A stretch of DNA of 64,000 nucleotides from an uncultured Parabacteroides sp. (GCF_905196875.1 NZ_CAJJWO010000002.1:136326-200325), one strand, 5' to 3'. Positions 9,365 to 19,596 are shown, counted from the stretch's first letter. A program made the numbers and translations. Notes: generated by a model from the letters alone, not told the origin.

Positions 9365-10327
9365 ATGAAAGAACAATTCGATAAATATTTTGCTGGTACG
9401 CTTACTGATACTGAAAAGCTAAATCTTTTCCGTGAGATAGAACAGGATGCAGTATTGAAAGACGATATGGCGGATATGCAGAATGTTATGGCCTTGTCCG
9501 GGCTGATGGATAAAGAAGGCGACCATATACTGGTGACCGAAAAGATCAAAGAATTGGAGCGTCGGACTAATAAAAGAAAGGTATTGCGTATTTCCCGTTC
9601 GGTGGTGAAGTATGCGGCTGTGATTCTCTTGCTTTTCTCAACCTGGCTCCTCTCGGAGAAAAACACATTGGATAAACATCGGGATGAAGCGATCTGGATA
9701 GAAGCACCCCAGGGACAACGGGTGTATCTGACGTTGGCCGACGGAACAGAGGCTTGGCTCAGTTCACGTACGAAAATGAAAGTGCCGAACCAGTTCAATA
9801 ATAAAGAAAGAGTGATCGAACTGGATGGAGAAGGCTTCTTTGCCGTAAAGAAAGACGTGAAGCGTCCCTTTATCGTGAAAACCAAACAATATAATGTGCA
9901 AGTATTAGGAACTCAGTTCAATGTTTTTGCTTATTCAGAAAGTCCCGACTTTGAAACCGATTTGCTTGAAGGTTCTGTTTATGTATATAATAAGGACAGT
10001 AAAGAAAATGGTCTTTACCTGAAACCAGATGAAAAGGTTTCTCTTAAGAACGGAAAACTGCTGAAGCTAGCGTCCAACTTCAAACAGTCCAAGTATCTAA
10101 AAAACGGAATCTTTACTTTCGAAGACAAACCATTCGGTGAATTACTGACAAGGCTGGAGCTTTGGTATGATGTGAAATTTAATGTAATGACTCCCGGAGT
10201 CAGGAACTATGTTTTTTCGGGGAAGTTCCGTCAGAGCGACGATATTGCCAATATACTGCAAGCGATACAGGAGGTAGGAAAATTTAATTTCCGGATCATT
10301 TCGGAAAGTGAGATAGAGATTTATTAA
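9365..10327 (+). CDS. FecR-type anti-sigma factor
   Basis: A 320-residue inner-membrane regulator. The N-terminal cytosolic part (1-78) would hold the ECF sigma factor; one membrane helix lies at about 80-97; the periplasmic FecR domain ('VYLTLADGTEAWLSS' onward) and a C-terminal DUF4974-like domain follow and should contact the STN domain of the SusC encoded next. This is family knowledge; direct partnership with the adjacent sigma and SusC is inferred from gene order. Confidence 0.94.
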   Translation: MKEQFDKYFAGTLTDTEKLNLFREIEQDAVLKDDMADMQNVMALSGLMDKEGDHILVTEKIKELERRTNKRKVLRISRSVVKYAAVILLLFSTWLLSEKNTLDKHRDEAIWIEAPQGQRVYLTLADGTEAWLSSRTKMKVPNQFNNKERVIELDGEGFFAVKKDVKRPFIVKTKQYNVQVLGTQFNVFAYSESPDFETDLLEGSVYVYNKDSKENGLYLKPDEKVSLKNGKLLKLASNFKQSKYLKNGIFTFEDKPFGELLTRLELWYDVKFNVMTPGVRNYVFSGKFRQSDDIANILQAIQEVGKFNFRIISESEIEIY

Positions 10328-10398
10328 CCTTATTTGTAAACACTATAAAAAGAATATTGCCTATGTAAATATCTGTAATGAATAGATAGGACAAAACA

Positions 10399-10421
10399 GG
10401 GGAGTGTTGGTACCACTCCCC
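10399..10421 (+). other. Strong GC-rich hairpin between fecR and susC
   Basis: GGGGAGTG, a 7-base loop, then CACTCCCC. No run of T follows, so it is not a simple terminator; it may separate fecR from the susC message or stabilise the susC 5' end. Confidence 0.6.
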
Positions 10422-10492
10422 CGAAGTAGTCAATACTATCATCTTAGCGTTGTAACCTAAAAAAAGTATTAACATTATTATTCAGCAAAGTT

Positions 10493-13400
10493 ATGAAAAA
10501 AAACTTGTTGCAGACATGCTATTATGCTATAAGAGAACTTAAATCAAGAAAAATAGTTCGCATTATGAAATTATCAACCTTTTTCTTCTTCCTGCTTATT
10601 ATGCAGTTGCATGCCGAAAGCGTTCAATCGCAGACGGCGAATGTAGCTCTTAACAAAGAAGCACTTACGTTGAATGAATTGATATCGGAGATAGAATCGC
10701 AAACCGATTATCTGTTTATCTATAGTAAAAGCGATATCAATGTGAGCCGTCGTGTAAAGATCAACACACGCAGTCGCCAGGTATCTGATATCCTGAACGA
10801 TATTTTTACGGACAGTGATATTACCTATAAGTTTGCCAACAACTATATTTCGTTGCGCAAAACGAATGAGGGAGCAGTTTTCGGTAATCCAGAACCGGCA
10901 CAAGCAAAGAAAATAACCGTAACCGGTAAAGTGCTCGATTCCTTTGGTGATCCTATTATCGGAGCCAATATTGTGGAAGACAAAACCACAAACGGAACGG
11001 TGTCTGATATCGATGGAAACTTCTCGCTGAGCATTCCCGAGAATAGTGTTTTGGCCGTTTCTTATATCGGATATATCGAACAAAAGATTCCCGTAAAGAA
11101 TAGCACATCCTTTACCATCAAACTGAATGAAGACTTGCAGAAGCTGGATGAAGTGGTCGTTGTCGGTTACGGTAGCATGAAAAAGAGCGACTTGACAGGA
11201 TCGGTCGTTTCATTGAAGGCGGAAGAGATCAATTCGCCTAATAACTCCAGTCTGGTACAGATGATGCAGGGACGTGCTGCCGGTGTTGTTATTACACAGA
11301 ATAGTACACAGCCGGGTGGTGCTGCCGATGTCCGTATTCGTGGTTTATCCTCTGTAAATGCAAGTAAGACTCCGTTGTATGTGGTAGACGGTTTCCCTGT
11401 GGATAATACAAACTTCTATCCGGGTTCGGGCGACGTATTCGACGGACCGAAGAAAGATCCGCTGAATAGTATCAACCCTTCGGACATCGAGAGCATGGAA
11501 GTGTTGAAAGATGCTTCGGCTACTGCAATCTACGGATCGCGTGCAGCCAATGGAGTTATCCTTATTACCACTAAACAAGGTAAGGAAGGCAAAGCGAAAG
11601 TGACTTTGAATTCTTCTTTCGGTATCCAGACAATTGCCAAGCGTTTCGATTTCCTGAATGGTTCCGAGTTTGGCAAAGTAACGAACGAAATGTTCGGGCT
11701 CTATAACAAGAACCCGTATTATACTGATGCGGAGGTCGCTTCTTTCGGTAAAGGAACAGACTGGTTTGATGAAGTGACTCATGCAGGTATGGTAACCAAC
11801 CATGATCTTTCCTTGCAAGGCGGTACGGCTTCAACCAAATATATGGTGTCGGCAAGTTATCATCTGAATAATGGTATTGTAAAGGAAAGTTCGTTCGAAC
11901 GTTACAGCTTTCGTGTAAACCTGGAACAGAAGATATCGTCTGTATTCAGTGTGAATGTTTCCAGTTTTATGAGTAATACATCGGATAAGAACGTAGCGGT
12001 AGGAACCCGTGCCGAAGATACAGGTGTATTGTCTGGAGCTTATACATTCCCTTCCAATGTTCCGGTTCGCGACGAGAATGGCAAGTTCTCCAAGAATCCG
12101 CGTTATGCCTTGTTGCCTAATCCGGTATCTTTGTTGGATATCGACGATAAGACCCGTTCGAAAAGATCAATGTTGAATGGATCTTTGAATATCACTCCTA
12201 CCGATTATCTGTTTATTAAATTACAAGCCGGTACCGATATGCAGGACTCCAAACGTGAATACTATAATCCCAAGACAACCCGTAACGGTGCGGATGCCAA
12301 TGGTATTGCATCGGTAACGACCACTCAGGGACGCAGTAATCTGTTTGAAGGAACGGTAACATTCAAAAAAGAGTTCAATAAAGTACATAAGCTGGATGTC
12401 ATGGCAGGCTATACTTATCAGGATTTCACTTATGAAGAACTGACAGCTAAGGTGTCGAACTTCTTTACCGATTATTTCGGTTATAACAATATCGGTATCG
12501 GTGAGACATATAGTGCGCCGGGAACGACAAAAAGAATGAATAAACTCTTATCCGGTATCGCGCGTGTGAATTATAATTACGCGGACCGTTATTTAGTGAC
12601 TGCAACATTCAGAGCGGACGGTTCTTCTAAATTCGATAAAGAACACCGTTTCGGATACTTCCCTTCTTTCTCTGCCGCATGGCGTATCTCGAATGAAGAG
12701 TTTATGAAAGAGCTGACTTCTTTGTCGAACATGAAACTGCGCCTCGGTTATGGTGAAACCGGTAACCAGGATATCGGTAATAATAGTTATCAGAATCTGT
12801 TGAAAAAAGGATATGAATATGTATTCGGCAATTCACCCGTTACGACTATTATTCCGGGGAATGCCGGCAATCCGCTGTTGATGTGGGAAACTGCCAAGCA
12901 GTTCAATGTCGGTCTGGATATGGGCTTCTTCAATAATCGTGTATCGGGGACTCTTGAATATTATCAGATTAATACGGATAATCTGTTACTGCAATTTTCG
13001 ACTCCGGCTTATTCCGGTTATACATCACAATGGAGAAATGCAGGTGAGATCGTAAATCGAGGGGTTGAGTTTACTTTGAATACCACCAATATTCTGACAC
13101 GTGACTTCCAGTGGGAAACTTTATTGACTGTTTCTCATAACAAGAATAAATGGAAAGACCGTGCAGGACTTCCTAAACCCTATATCGGAGCATCCGAAGA
13201 TGATCCTGTAAATGCAATCTATGGTTATACTTACGATGGGATCTGGCAGGAGGGCGACGATATCAAGAATAGTGCGCAGCCGAACTCCGTACCTGGGAAT
13301 ATACGTTTCAAGGATATCGGCGGACGTGATGCCGACGGTAATTTTGTAGCAGGACCGGATGGAAAGATCAATGATGCGGATATAAGTTATCTGGGAACAC

Positions 13401-13867
13401 CGGACCCGAAAGTGGAACTGGGCTTTGGTAACGACCTTACTTATAAAAACTGGAACCTGAATATCTTCTTTAACGCTCGTCTGGGTGGAAAGAAATATAA
13501 CCAGTTCCGTGCTTATTACGAAAATCCGGTGAGAGTATATGAAGGTTTCAATGCATTCAGCAGCGTGATGGATCGTTGGAGTCCGACAAATACCGGTAGT
13601 CAGATCCATTCGGGAGCAGCCAACCCTTACGGAGGAGATATCAACACGTTCTATGTAGAAGATGCATCGTTCTTAAGACTGAAGTCTGTCAGGCTGACTT
13701 ACAATACAAAGATACAGTCTTTCCCTCTTAGCGTATACGTGGATGCTCAGAACCTGTTTACCATAACAGGGTATTCAGGTTATGACCCCGAGATTGGTGG
13801 CACGAACGATTATAATACATATCCTGCTTGCCGTACATTCCTTGCAGGTTTAAGAATCAGTTTTTAA
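10493..13867 (+). CDS. SusC/RagA-type TonB-dependent outer-membrane transporter with STN signalling domain
   Basis: Outer-membrane glycan importer of 1124 residues. In order: a hydrophobic signal (about 26-47; ATG at 10565 is an alternative start giving a more usual signal peptide), an STN domain (about 55-122) for contact with FecR, a carboxypeptidase-regulatory-like domain (about 141-211), the TonB-box region LDEVVVVGYG (218-227), the plug, and the beta-barrel ending in ...LAGLRISF with the terminal aromatic typical of barrels. Followed by susD 12 bases later. The STN domain, sigma factor and FecR together mark it as self-regulated. The substrate is probably an N-acetylhexosamine-containing glycan, judged from the downstream GH20 gene. 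Confidence 0.96.
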   Translation: MKKNLLQTCYYAIRELKSRKIVRIMKLSTFFFFLLIMQLHAESVQSQTANVALNKEALTLNELISEIESQTDYLFIYSKSDINVSRRVKINTRSRQVSDILNDIFTDSDITYKFANNYISLRKTNEGAVFGNPEPAQAKKITVTGKVLDSFGDPIIGANIVEDKTTNGTVSDIDGNFSLSIPENSVLAVSYIGYIEQKIPVKNSTSFTIKLNEDLQKLDEVVVVGYGSMKKSDLTGSVVSLKAEEINSPNNSSLVQMMQGRAAGVVITQNSTQPGGAADVRIRGLSSVNASKTPLYVVDGFPVDNTNFYPGSGDVFDGPKKDPLNSINPSDIESMEVLKDASATAIYGSRAANGVILITTKQGKEGKAKVTLNSSFGIQTIAKRFDFLNGSEFGKVTNEMFGLYNKNPYYTDAEVASFGKGTDWFDEVTHAGMVTNHDLSLQGGTASTKYMVSASYHLNNGIVKESSFERYSFRVNLEQKISSVFSVNVSSFMSNTSDKNVAVGTRAEDTGVLSGAYTFPSNVPVRDENGKFSKNPRYALLPNPVSLLDIDDKTRSKRSMLNGSLNITPTDYLFIKLQAGTDMQDSKREYYNPKTTRNGADANGIASVTTTQGRSNLFEGTVTFKKEFNKVHKLDVMAGYTYQDFTYEELTAKVSNFFTDYFGYNNIGIGETYSAPGTTKRMNKLLSGIARVNYNYADRYLVTATFRADGSSKFDKEHRFGYFPSFSAAWRISNEEFMKELTSLSNMKLRLGYGETGNQDIGNNSYQNLLKKGYEYVFGNSPVTTIIPGNAGNPLLMWETAKQFNVGLDMGFFNNRVSGTLEYYQINTDNLLLQFSTPAYSGYTSQWRNAGEIVNRGVEFTLNTTNILTRDFQWETLLTVSHNKNKWKDRAGLPKPYIGASEDDPVNAIYGYTYDGIWQEGDDIKNSAQPNSVPGNIRFKDIGGRDADGNFVAGPDGKINDADISYLGTPDPKVELGFGNDLTYKNWNLNIFFNARLGGKKYNQFRAYYENPVRVYEGFNAFSSVMDRWSPTNTGSQIHSGAANPYGGDINTFYVEDASFLRLKSVRLTYNTKIQSFPLSVYVDAQNLFTITGYSGYDPEIGGTNDYNTYPACRTFLAGLRISF

Positions 13868-13879
13868 AAAGTTACAATT

Positions 13880-15358
13880 ATGAAGACACTCAAAATATAT
13901 TTGCTGGCAGGTTTATCTTGCTTACTTTCATCCTGTCTGGACACACAGTTGTATAATGAGATTGCCGTTGGCGATTTTTTCAACACAGAGTCGGATGCAC
14001 GGGCCTATCTGAATGGTGTGTATGGCGGTTTTCGCGACAGAAGCGCCCGTAACTATATTCCGGCAGGCGAATATGCCTTCCAGATGCTGAACGAGATCGC
14101 AGCCGATGGCTTGATCTTTGGGCCGGGAGCGCAAAGTGGAAAAGGCAGTCAGTATGAGATGGCCGAATGGGGAGTAGACTTTTATGTAACATCTTCTCTC
14201 TGGAATGATTTGTATCTGGCTATTGTCCGTGCTAATATCGGTATCGATAATCTGGGAAAAGTACAGACCAACGATACTAAACTGGTGGAACAGTTTGTGG
14301 CTGAGGCACGTGTGGCAAGAGCTTGGTTCTATGCAGATTTAACTTATCTGTATGGGGATGTCCCTTTTATTACGGATTCCAAGTTTGATATCTCTTCCAA
14401 GCCGAAACGTGAGTCGAAAGATAAAATCATCGAGTTCTGTATATCAGAGATTCTGGCTTCTATCGACAAATTACCGGAAAGCTATCCGGCTGAAGACTAC
14501 GGTCGTTTTACGAAAGCTGCAGCACAGGCCAAGCTCTGTAAAATATATCTGGAAGCGAAAATGTGGAAAGAATGTGCCGATATGGCAAACGAGATCATTA
14601 ATAATTCGCCTCATAAGCTGGTATCGGACTGGGGAAAATTGTGGGGAGTAGCCAATGAAAAGAATATAGAAACTATTTTCTCAATTCCTTGTCTGCCTCC
14701 TCGTTATCAGCATTCGGCTTATGCCGCGCATTTCCACCCGGCTGACTTCCTGATCGAAGGTGGCGGCTCTATCGGTTGGGATTATTATCGTTGTACCTGG
14801 GATTTTTATAATACATTCGACCCGGCCGACAAACGTAGGGCAGATATGCTGACTTCTTATGTTAGTGTGGAAAAGGATGCAGACGGAAAGAATATCACAA
14901 AAGTGGTTGGTCACGGTGGTGGTGAAGGTCCGATTCCTAATAAGTTCCCGCTCGACCCGGCTCATATCGGCTGGACAGAAGGTACCGATGTCGTTTTGAT
15001 CCGTTTGGCGGATATTATCCTGGCCCGTGCAGAGGCATTGAATGAACTGAACGGTCCGACGCAGGCCTCTATCGACCTGATTAACCAGATCCGCATACGG
15101 GCATTCGGTGATGATTCTCACAACCTTAAACTGGGCGATTACAGTACGAAGGAGGCTTTGCGTGCTGCCATTCTGCAAGAAAGAGGTTGGGAGTTGTTCC
15201 TGGAAGGATACCGTCGTCTCGACTTGATCAGACAGGGTGTCTATGTCGATGCAATGAAAAAGAAAGGTTCTACGTATGTTTCCAACAGTCAGTTATTGTT
15301 GCCGATACCGACAAGTGAAATCAACCTGAACCCGAACTTAACGCAGAACGATTATTGA
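13880..15358 (+). CDS. SusD/RagB-type glycan-binding lipoprotein
   Basis: Surface lipoprotein that caps its SusC partner. The signal ends in a lipobox with C19 (LLSSC). The 492 residues show the family layout: TPR-like helices early ('EARVARAWFYADLTYLYGDV'), and the C-terminal 'EALNEL...INQIRIRA' and 'ERGWELFLEGYRRLDLIR' signatures. Starts 12 bases after susC. A strong terminator lies just downstream, before the hexosaminidase. Confidence 0.96.
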   Translation: MKTLKIYLLAGLSCLLSSCLDTQLYNEIAVGDFFNTESDARAYLNGVYGGFRDRSARNYIPAGEYAFQMLNEIAADGLIFGPGAQSGKGSQYEMAEWGVDFYVTSSLWNDLYLAIVRANIGIDNLGKVQTNDTKLVEQFVAEARVARAWFYADLTYLYGDVPFITDSKFDISSKPKRESKDKIIEFCISEILASIDKLPESYPAEDYGRFTKAAAQAKLCKIYLEAKMWKECADMANEIINNSPHKLVSDWGKLWGVANEKNIETIFSIPCLPPRYQHSAYAAHFHPADFLIEGGGSIGWDYYRCTWDFYNTFDPADKRRADMLTSYVSVEKDADGKNITKVVGHGGGEGPIPNKFPLDPAHIGWTEGTDVVLIRLADIILARAEALNELNGPTQASIDLINQIRIRAFGDDSHNLKLGDYSTKEALRAAILQERGWELFLEGYRRLDLIRQGVYVDAMKKKGSTYVSNSQLLLPIPTSEINLNPNLTQNDY

Positions 15359-15389
15359 TAAATAGGATTTAAGGTAAAAAGGGAAGGGA

Positions 15390-15436
15390 GCAACCGGATA
15401 AAAGATAGGATTAGTATATCTTCCGGTTGCTTTTTT
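15390..15436 (+). terminator. Rho-independent terminator after susD
   Basis: GCAACCGGA (15390-15398) pairs with TCCGGTTGC (15422-15430), followed by six T. It stands between susD and the GH20 gene, so the hexosaminidase is either made by read-through or from its own promoter. Confidence 0.85.
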
Positions 15437-15469
15437 CGTTTACTTTGAATTCCATAATATAGAATAGTT

Positions 15470-17620
15470 ATGATAATAAGATTAAAAATAATACTTCTCA
15501 GTAGCCTCTTTTTCTCCATGGGTGTTTACGGGCAATCGAACGGATGGACGCTACCAACTCCGGATAGTGGGAAGTTGCCGACCGCCCTGATTCCTTATCC
15601 GGATGAAGTGATCCGGCAGGAGGGGAGTTTTCGTTTTGTGACTCTCAAAGCAGATGAAGCTTCATTGAATAAGATAAAGGATGATAAGCAGATCGGTAAA
15701 GAAGTCGACGATGTCTGTATGTTCTGGAATATGCCGGAACAGTCGGCCGATGTATGCCACATTTATTTTGAGCAGTTGCCTGTACAACAGGATGTAAAAC
15801 AGAAAGAGGCCTATCGTCTGGTTGTATCGGACAACAGTGTCCGGATCTCGGCTAATAGCTTTGCCGGTTTTTTCAATGCCCTGCAAACCCTACGGCAGTT
15901 GATCCGAGAGACTTCCGATAGCTACGAACTACCTCATTGTCTCATTAACGATGCCCCGGCATTCTCTGTACGGGGAATTATGTTGGATGTGGGACGCAAT
16001 TATGCGGCGACTCCGTTTATAAAAGAGATAATGAGGAAGTTATCGTATTATAAGATAAATCTCTTACACCTGCATCTGACGGATAATCCGGGATGGCGGA
16101 TAGAAGTAAAGTGTATGCCGGAACTAACGGCGCCGTCCTCTTTCTGGAAAACCCGTCAGCCTGGTAAATATTATACACAGGAAGAACTTATATCATTGGA
16201 AGATTATTGTTCTACACTGAATATGCGGGTTGTTCCGGAAGTGGATATGCCAGGGCACAGCGATTATTTCGAGAAAGCAACCGGCCTGAAACTCCAGACA
16301 CCCGAGGGAATGGCAGTTATGCAAAAGGCGCTGGATGAAGTGATCCCTCTGTTTAAAGACTCTTTCTTTCATATCGGTTCGGATGAGGTCCGTTTTGAGA
16401 TGGATAGTTTTATGCCGGAAATGATAAAATACTTCCGCAGCAAGGGAAAAGAAGTCATTACCTGGTATCCGGGTTATTCACCTGATACGAATGCCATCCG
16501 AATGTGCTGGGGAGAAAATGAAGCCGGACATCCTATCGATAAGTCGGCACGGTATATCGACAGTAACGGTTTCTATATGGATTATATGGATTCGCAGGGT
16601 GGTATGTTGCAGACTTTCTTCCAGCAACCTTGTGAAGTGCCTGTTGGTAATGAGAATGCGCTTGGCAGCATCATGTGTGTTTGGACAGACGGTGCACTGA
16701 GTTCTGAGCAACGTTTACTGGAACAGTATCCTTTCTATCCTTGTGCGATTACCTATGCAGAACGTGTCTGGCGGGGAAGCAGAGAGAAAAGACGTGACCT
16801 GATGGCACAGGTCCCGACCAAAGGAACGCCGGAATGGATGGCTTTTGCCGAATTTGAGGACCGCCTGGTTTATCACCGGGATCACTATTTCGAGCATATC
16901 CCGTTTGCTTATGTGAAACAAGCGGATATAAAGTGGCGGATGATCGGTCCTTTCGATCATAAAGGAAAAAATGATACTTCTTTTGAGCCGGAAAAGATAA
17001 TAAAGAAAGAATATATGGTGAATGATACTTTGTTCAGGTGGAAATCTTCGCCTGTCTATGGTGGTGAGGTGCAGATCCGTAACCTTTATGCCATGTTCAA
17101 TGCGCATCAGGGTAAATACCGGCTGGACCATTGGCCCACAGCCATGTCGTCTGCTGTCGGCAAAGATGGCGGAACCTGTTATGCACTGACCTACATCAAA
17201 AGCCCGAAAGACCAGGATGTTTATCTGATGTTTGGCTTGAACGGGATGTGGGGACACTCCGGTGGATACCGTACGGCCAGAGCTCCGGAGCAAGGAAGCT
17301 GGGACTTTAGCGGGGGAGATATCTGGTTGAACGATGAGCGGGTGAGTCCGCCTCACTGGCCGTTCGAAAGTCTCCCCTGGACCGGCTGGGGGCAGGGACG
17401 CATAGAAACCCCGTTAACGGAAGAAGGATATTTCTATCGCCCTCCTGTAAAGATAAAACTAATGAAAGGATTGAATAAGGTGCTTATCCGGAGTGTGTTC
17501 GGTTTCTGGAAAGGTGATGACGGCCAACGGAAATGGCAGTTTTGTTGTATTCCCGTCCAGTGGGACGGCATGCATTATAAGGAAGTGGATGGCTTGGAAT
17601 ATGTCGATTGGATAGAATAA
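15470..17620 (+). CDS. Family GH20 beta-N-acetylhexosaminidase-like exported enzyme
   Basis: Predicted to remove terminal beta-linked GlcNAc or GalNAc. The signal peptide (about 1-21, ending YGQS) is followed by a GH20b-type domain (about 36-160) and the catalytic TIM barrel from about 165. The barrel shows 'RGIMLDVGRNYAATPFIK', 'LLHLHLTDNPGWR', 'VVPEVDMPGH' and the catalytic Asp-Glu pair D305-E306 in HIGSDEV, where most members have HIGGDE. The roughly 240-residue C-terminal part resembles a carbohydrate-binding or beta-sandwich domain. With SusC/SusD it suggests use of host or fungal N-acetylhexosamine glycans; the exact linkage is not predictable. Confidence 0.9.
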   Translation: MIIRLKIILLSSLFFSMGVYGQSNGWTLPTPDSGKLPTALIPYPDEVIRQEGSFRFVTLKADEASLNKIKDDKQIGKEVDDVCMFWNMPEQSADVCHIYFEQLPVQQDVKQKEAYRLVVSDNSVRISANSFAGFFNALQTLRQLIRETSDSYELPHCLINDAPAFSVRGIMLDVGRNYAATPFIKEIMRKLSYYKINLLHLHLTDNPGWRIEVKCMPELTAPSSFWKTRQPGKYYTQEELISLEDYCSTLNMRVVPEVDMPGHSDYFEKATGLKLQTPEGMAVMQKALDEVIPLFKDSFFHIGSDEVRFEMDSFMPEMIKYFRSKGKEVITWYPGYSPDTNAIRMCWGENEAGHPIDKSARYIDSNGFYMDYMDSQGGMLQTFFQQPCEVPVGNENALGSIMCVWTDGALSSEQRLLEQYPFYPCAITYAERVWRGSREKRRDLMAQVPTKGTPEWMAFAEFEDRLVYHRDHYFEHIPFAYVKQADIKWRMIGPFDHKGKNDTSFEPEKIIKKEYMVNDTLFRWKSSPVYGGEVQIRNLYAMFNAHQGKYRLDHWPTAMSSAVGKDGGTCYALTYIKSPKDQDVYLMFGLNGMWGHSGGYRTARAPEQGSWDFSGGDIWLNDERVSPPHWPFESLPWTGWGQGRIETPLTEEGYFYRPPVKIKLMKGLNKVLIRSVFGFWKGDDGQRKWQFCCIPVQWDGMHYKEVDGLEYVDWIE

Positions 17621-17631
17621 AAGCATAAAAG

Positions 17632-17684
17632 AACCCGGAATTGTCTTTTCATCAAATGCCTTTACGAAAAGCAATTCCGGGTTT
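17632..17684. terminator. Bidirectional terminator between GH20 and DUF2807 genes
   Basis: AACCCGGAATTG (17632-17643) and its complement CAATTCCGGGTTT (17672-17684) form a 12-bp stem between convergent genes. Confidence 0.75.
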
Positions 17685-17707
17685 ACAATAACTCTCCCTA
17701 TATTGTA

Positions 17708-18532
17708 TTAGTTCACATGATCGATATCGCTTGAGCCGCTCGAGCTCTTTTTCACTTCAGGATTGCCTTTGTATTTGATGTCGCTGCTACCGGATGCGGA
17801 AGCATTCAGTTTTTCGGTCACGTTCGTCAGTATATCAGAACTGCCGCTGGCGGAGCAATTCAGGCGTTTCACAACGAAATCGTACGATTTGATATCGCTG
17901 CTGCCACTGCAATGATATTCGCCGTCATTGGCTTTTCCGGACATTTTGATATCGCTTGAGCCGGAAGAACGGCATTCTATCTTGTCGCATTCAAGGTTAC
18001 TGGCTTTGACGTCGCTTGCTCCACTCAGGCTTATTTTACACAGGTTGGATATGCGGACAGAGTTTTCCAGGTATACGTCGCTTGCTCCGGATGCATTTAT
18101 TTCCAGGTTATCTCCGGTTAGTTTGCTTTGCAGGAAGAAATCCATGCCTCCGGAAATACCCAATTTTCTTAGTTCTTTGGAGTGGCTGTTGATTTCCAAC
18201 TGTGTCGGATTGATTTGAGTCCCCATTCCTGTGCCAATAGTCAGAACGTTTCCGTCGGACTTGATATTCAGTAGTGGAAGCAGGTTTTCATCTATTGTGA
18301 TATTTAAACTTGCACTTCCTGATTGCTGGGTGTAGTTGAAACGGGGCGATTTGTTTTTCTTTGTGAAAGACATGTTGCCACTTTCGATGCCCTGGCCTAC
18401 TTTGATCTCGTTATAATCGGATACCTGGATTTCCTTGGTGATGATATTTCCGTTTCCTTTAACCTTCTTTGCATGACAAGATATGGTGCTGAAAGTCATT
18501 AATCCGATGAATGCTAATGCTATTGCTTTCAT
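17708..18532 (-). CDS. DUF2807 exported protein with SGSSDI repeats
   Basis: A 274-residue exported protein (signal ending near TISCHA; C19 could be lipidated). It opens with the 'VKGNGNIITKEIQVSDYNEI' block of the DUF2807 family and its C-terminal half carries repeated 'SGSSDI' turns about every 13-21 residues, consistent with one beta-helix rung each. It is the third of four paralogues around the SusC/SusD locus. Starts 34 bases after the stop of the fourth. Function unknown. Confidence 0.9.
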   Translation of the reverse strand: MKAIALAFIGLMTFSTISCHAKKVKGNGNIITKEIQVSDYNEIKVGQGIESGNMSFTKKNKSPRFNYTQQSGSASLNITIDENLLPLLNIKSDGNVLTIGTGMGTQINPTQLEINSHSKELRKLGISGGMDFFLQSKLTGDNLEINASGASDVYLENSVRISNLCKISLSGASDVKASNLECDKIECRSSGSSDIKMSGKANDGEYHCSGSSDIKSYDFVVKRLNCSASGSSDILTNVTEKLNASASGSSDIKYKGNPEVKKSSSGSSDIDHVN

Positions 18533-18566
18533 AATATTTATACTTTTATGTTTGTTTGTTTATCTT

Positions 18567-19379
18567 TTAGTTCGCTTTTTTCAGTTTGCCCGATCCGATG
18601 ATACTTTTACTGGTAGTCGGATCTCCTTTGTAATAGACACTCCCGCTTCCTACGATATTTGCTTCCAGACGGTCTTTGGCATAAGCCTGGATATTACCAC
18701 TGCCGGCAATATTACATTCTACTTTACCTGACAGGCAATCGTAGGCTTTAATGTTTCCGCTTGCGGCAAGATTATACTCTGCTTGTTCGGCTTTTCCTCC
18801 TATCTGTATGAAACCACTGCCTGCCAGGCTACATTCAATTCCATTCAAGCTGATGTCGGATGCGACGATGCTGCCTGAGCTGGCCAGATTGATTTCCATT
18901 TTATTTCCTGTCACTTTCTTTTTCAGGAGAATGTTTCCACTGCCTGCCATATTGATTTCCAGTTTGCTTATATTGAGTGGACTGGAAATAATGAAATCAC
19001 CAGAGGATACAACGTTTAGTTCCCTTATTTCACGCGAATTGGTTACCACCTTGAATGTCGTTGGATTCAGGTTGTAAGTATTACCGTTGCGGCTGTTTTC
19101 ATTTATTCTTTTGGGGCTGACTTTTAGTTCTTTGCCGTCAACTTTTATCTCCAGTAGTTCATAGAGATTTTCATCGATCATGACTTTCAGATAGGGAGCG
19201 GCATCCGACTGTTCATAGACAAACTCCATGACACCTACTGTCGATATTTCGTTATAATCGTCGATCGAAACCGTTTTTGTAATCACATTCCCGTTTCCAT
19301 CTACTGTTTTTTCAGTAATGGCAGATCCCGTCAGTGCGGTCAGTAAGCAGGCGATAAGAAGAAGTACTTTTGTTTTCAT
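18567..19379 (-). CDS. DUF2807 exported protein
   Basis: A 270-residue protein with a cleavable signal (first about 20 residues) and the standard 'DGNGNVITKTVSIDDYNEI' block, then repeated 'ASSGSI', 'AGSGFI', 'AASGNI', 'AGSGNI' turns forming a predicted beta-helix. First gene of a two-gene DUF2807 operon. The sRNA-like element at 19466-19590 lies upstream on the same strand and ends in a terminator before this gene, so the gene needs its own promoter or read-through. Confidence 0.9.
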   Translation of the reverse strand: MKTKVLLLIACLLTALTGSAITEKTVDGNGNVITKTVSIDDYNEISTVGVMEFVYEQSDAAPYLKVMIDENLYELLEIKVDGKELKVSPKRINENSRNGNTYNLNPTTFKVVTNSREIRELNVVSSGDFIISSPLNISKLEINMAGSGNILLKKKVTGNKMEINLASSGSIVASDISLNGIECSLAGSGFIQIGGKAEQAEYNLAASGNIKAYDCLSGKVECNIAGSGNIQAYAKDRLEANIVGSGSVYYKGDPTTSKSIIGSGKLKKAN

Positions 19380-19465
19380 CTGTCTTTATTTTTAGTTTTT
19401 TCTTTATAAGACGAACGTAATCCGGTTTCGGTTGCATATCTGAAGAACTTTTTTTGAAAATAATA

Positions 19466-19590
19466 AAAAAAGAAAACCGCAACCCGTATTTACAACGGAT
19501 GCGGTCTCTTTGCTTCCCAACGAAGCAATCTCACGATTCCTCCTTTGCAAAGACTTGTTAACCTTAGATCTAAAATACTATGAAAAAAAC
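19466..19590 (-). ncRNA. Putative small RNA, copy A of a two-copy family
   Basis: On the minus strand a good promoter (19626-19597) would start an RNA near 19590. It begins with a T-rich lead and the box TTAGATCTAAGGTTAACAA (plus-strand 19555-19573), then a small TTGCTTC/GAAGCAA hairpin (19510-19529), and ends in a GC-rich terminator (ACCGCATCCGT paired with ACGGGTTGCGGT, 19505-19476) followed by T residues. The box is shared, with one mismatch, with 28913-28931. There is no open frame of note. It could also act as a terminated leader of the DUF2807 gene. Confidence 0.65.
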
Positions 19591-19596
19591 TCGATG

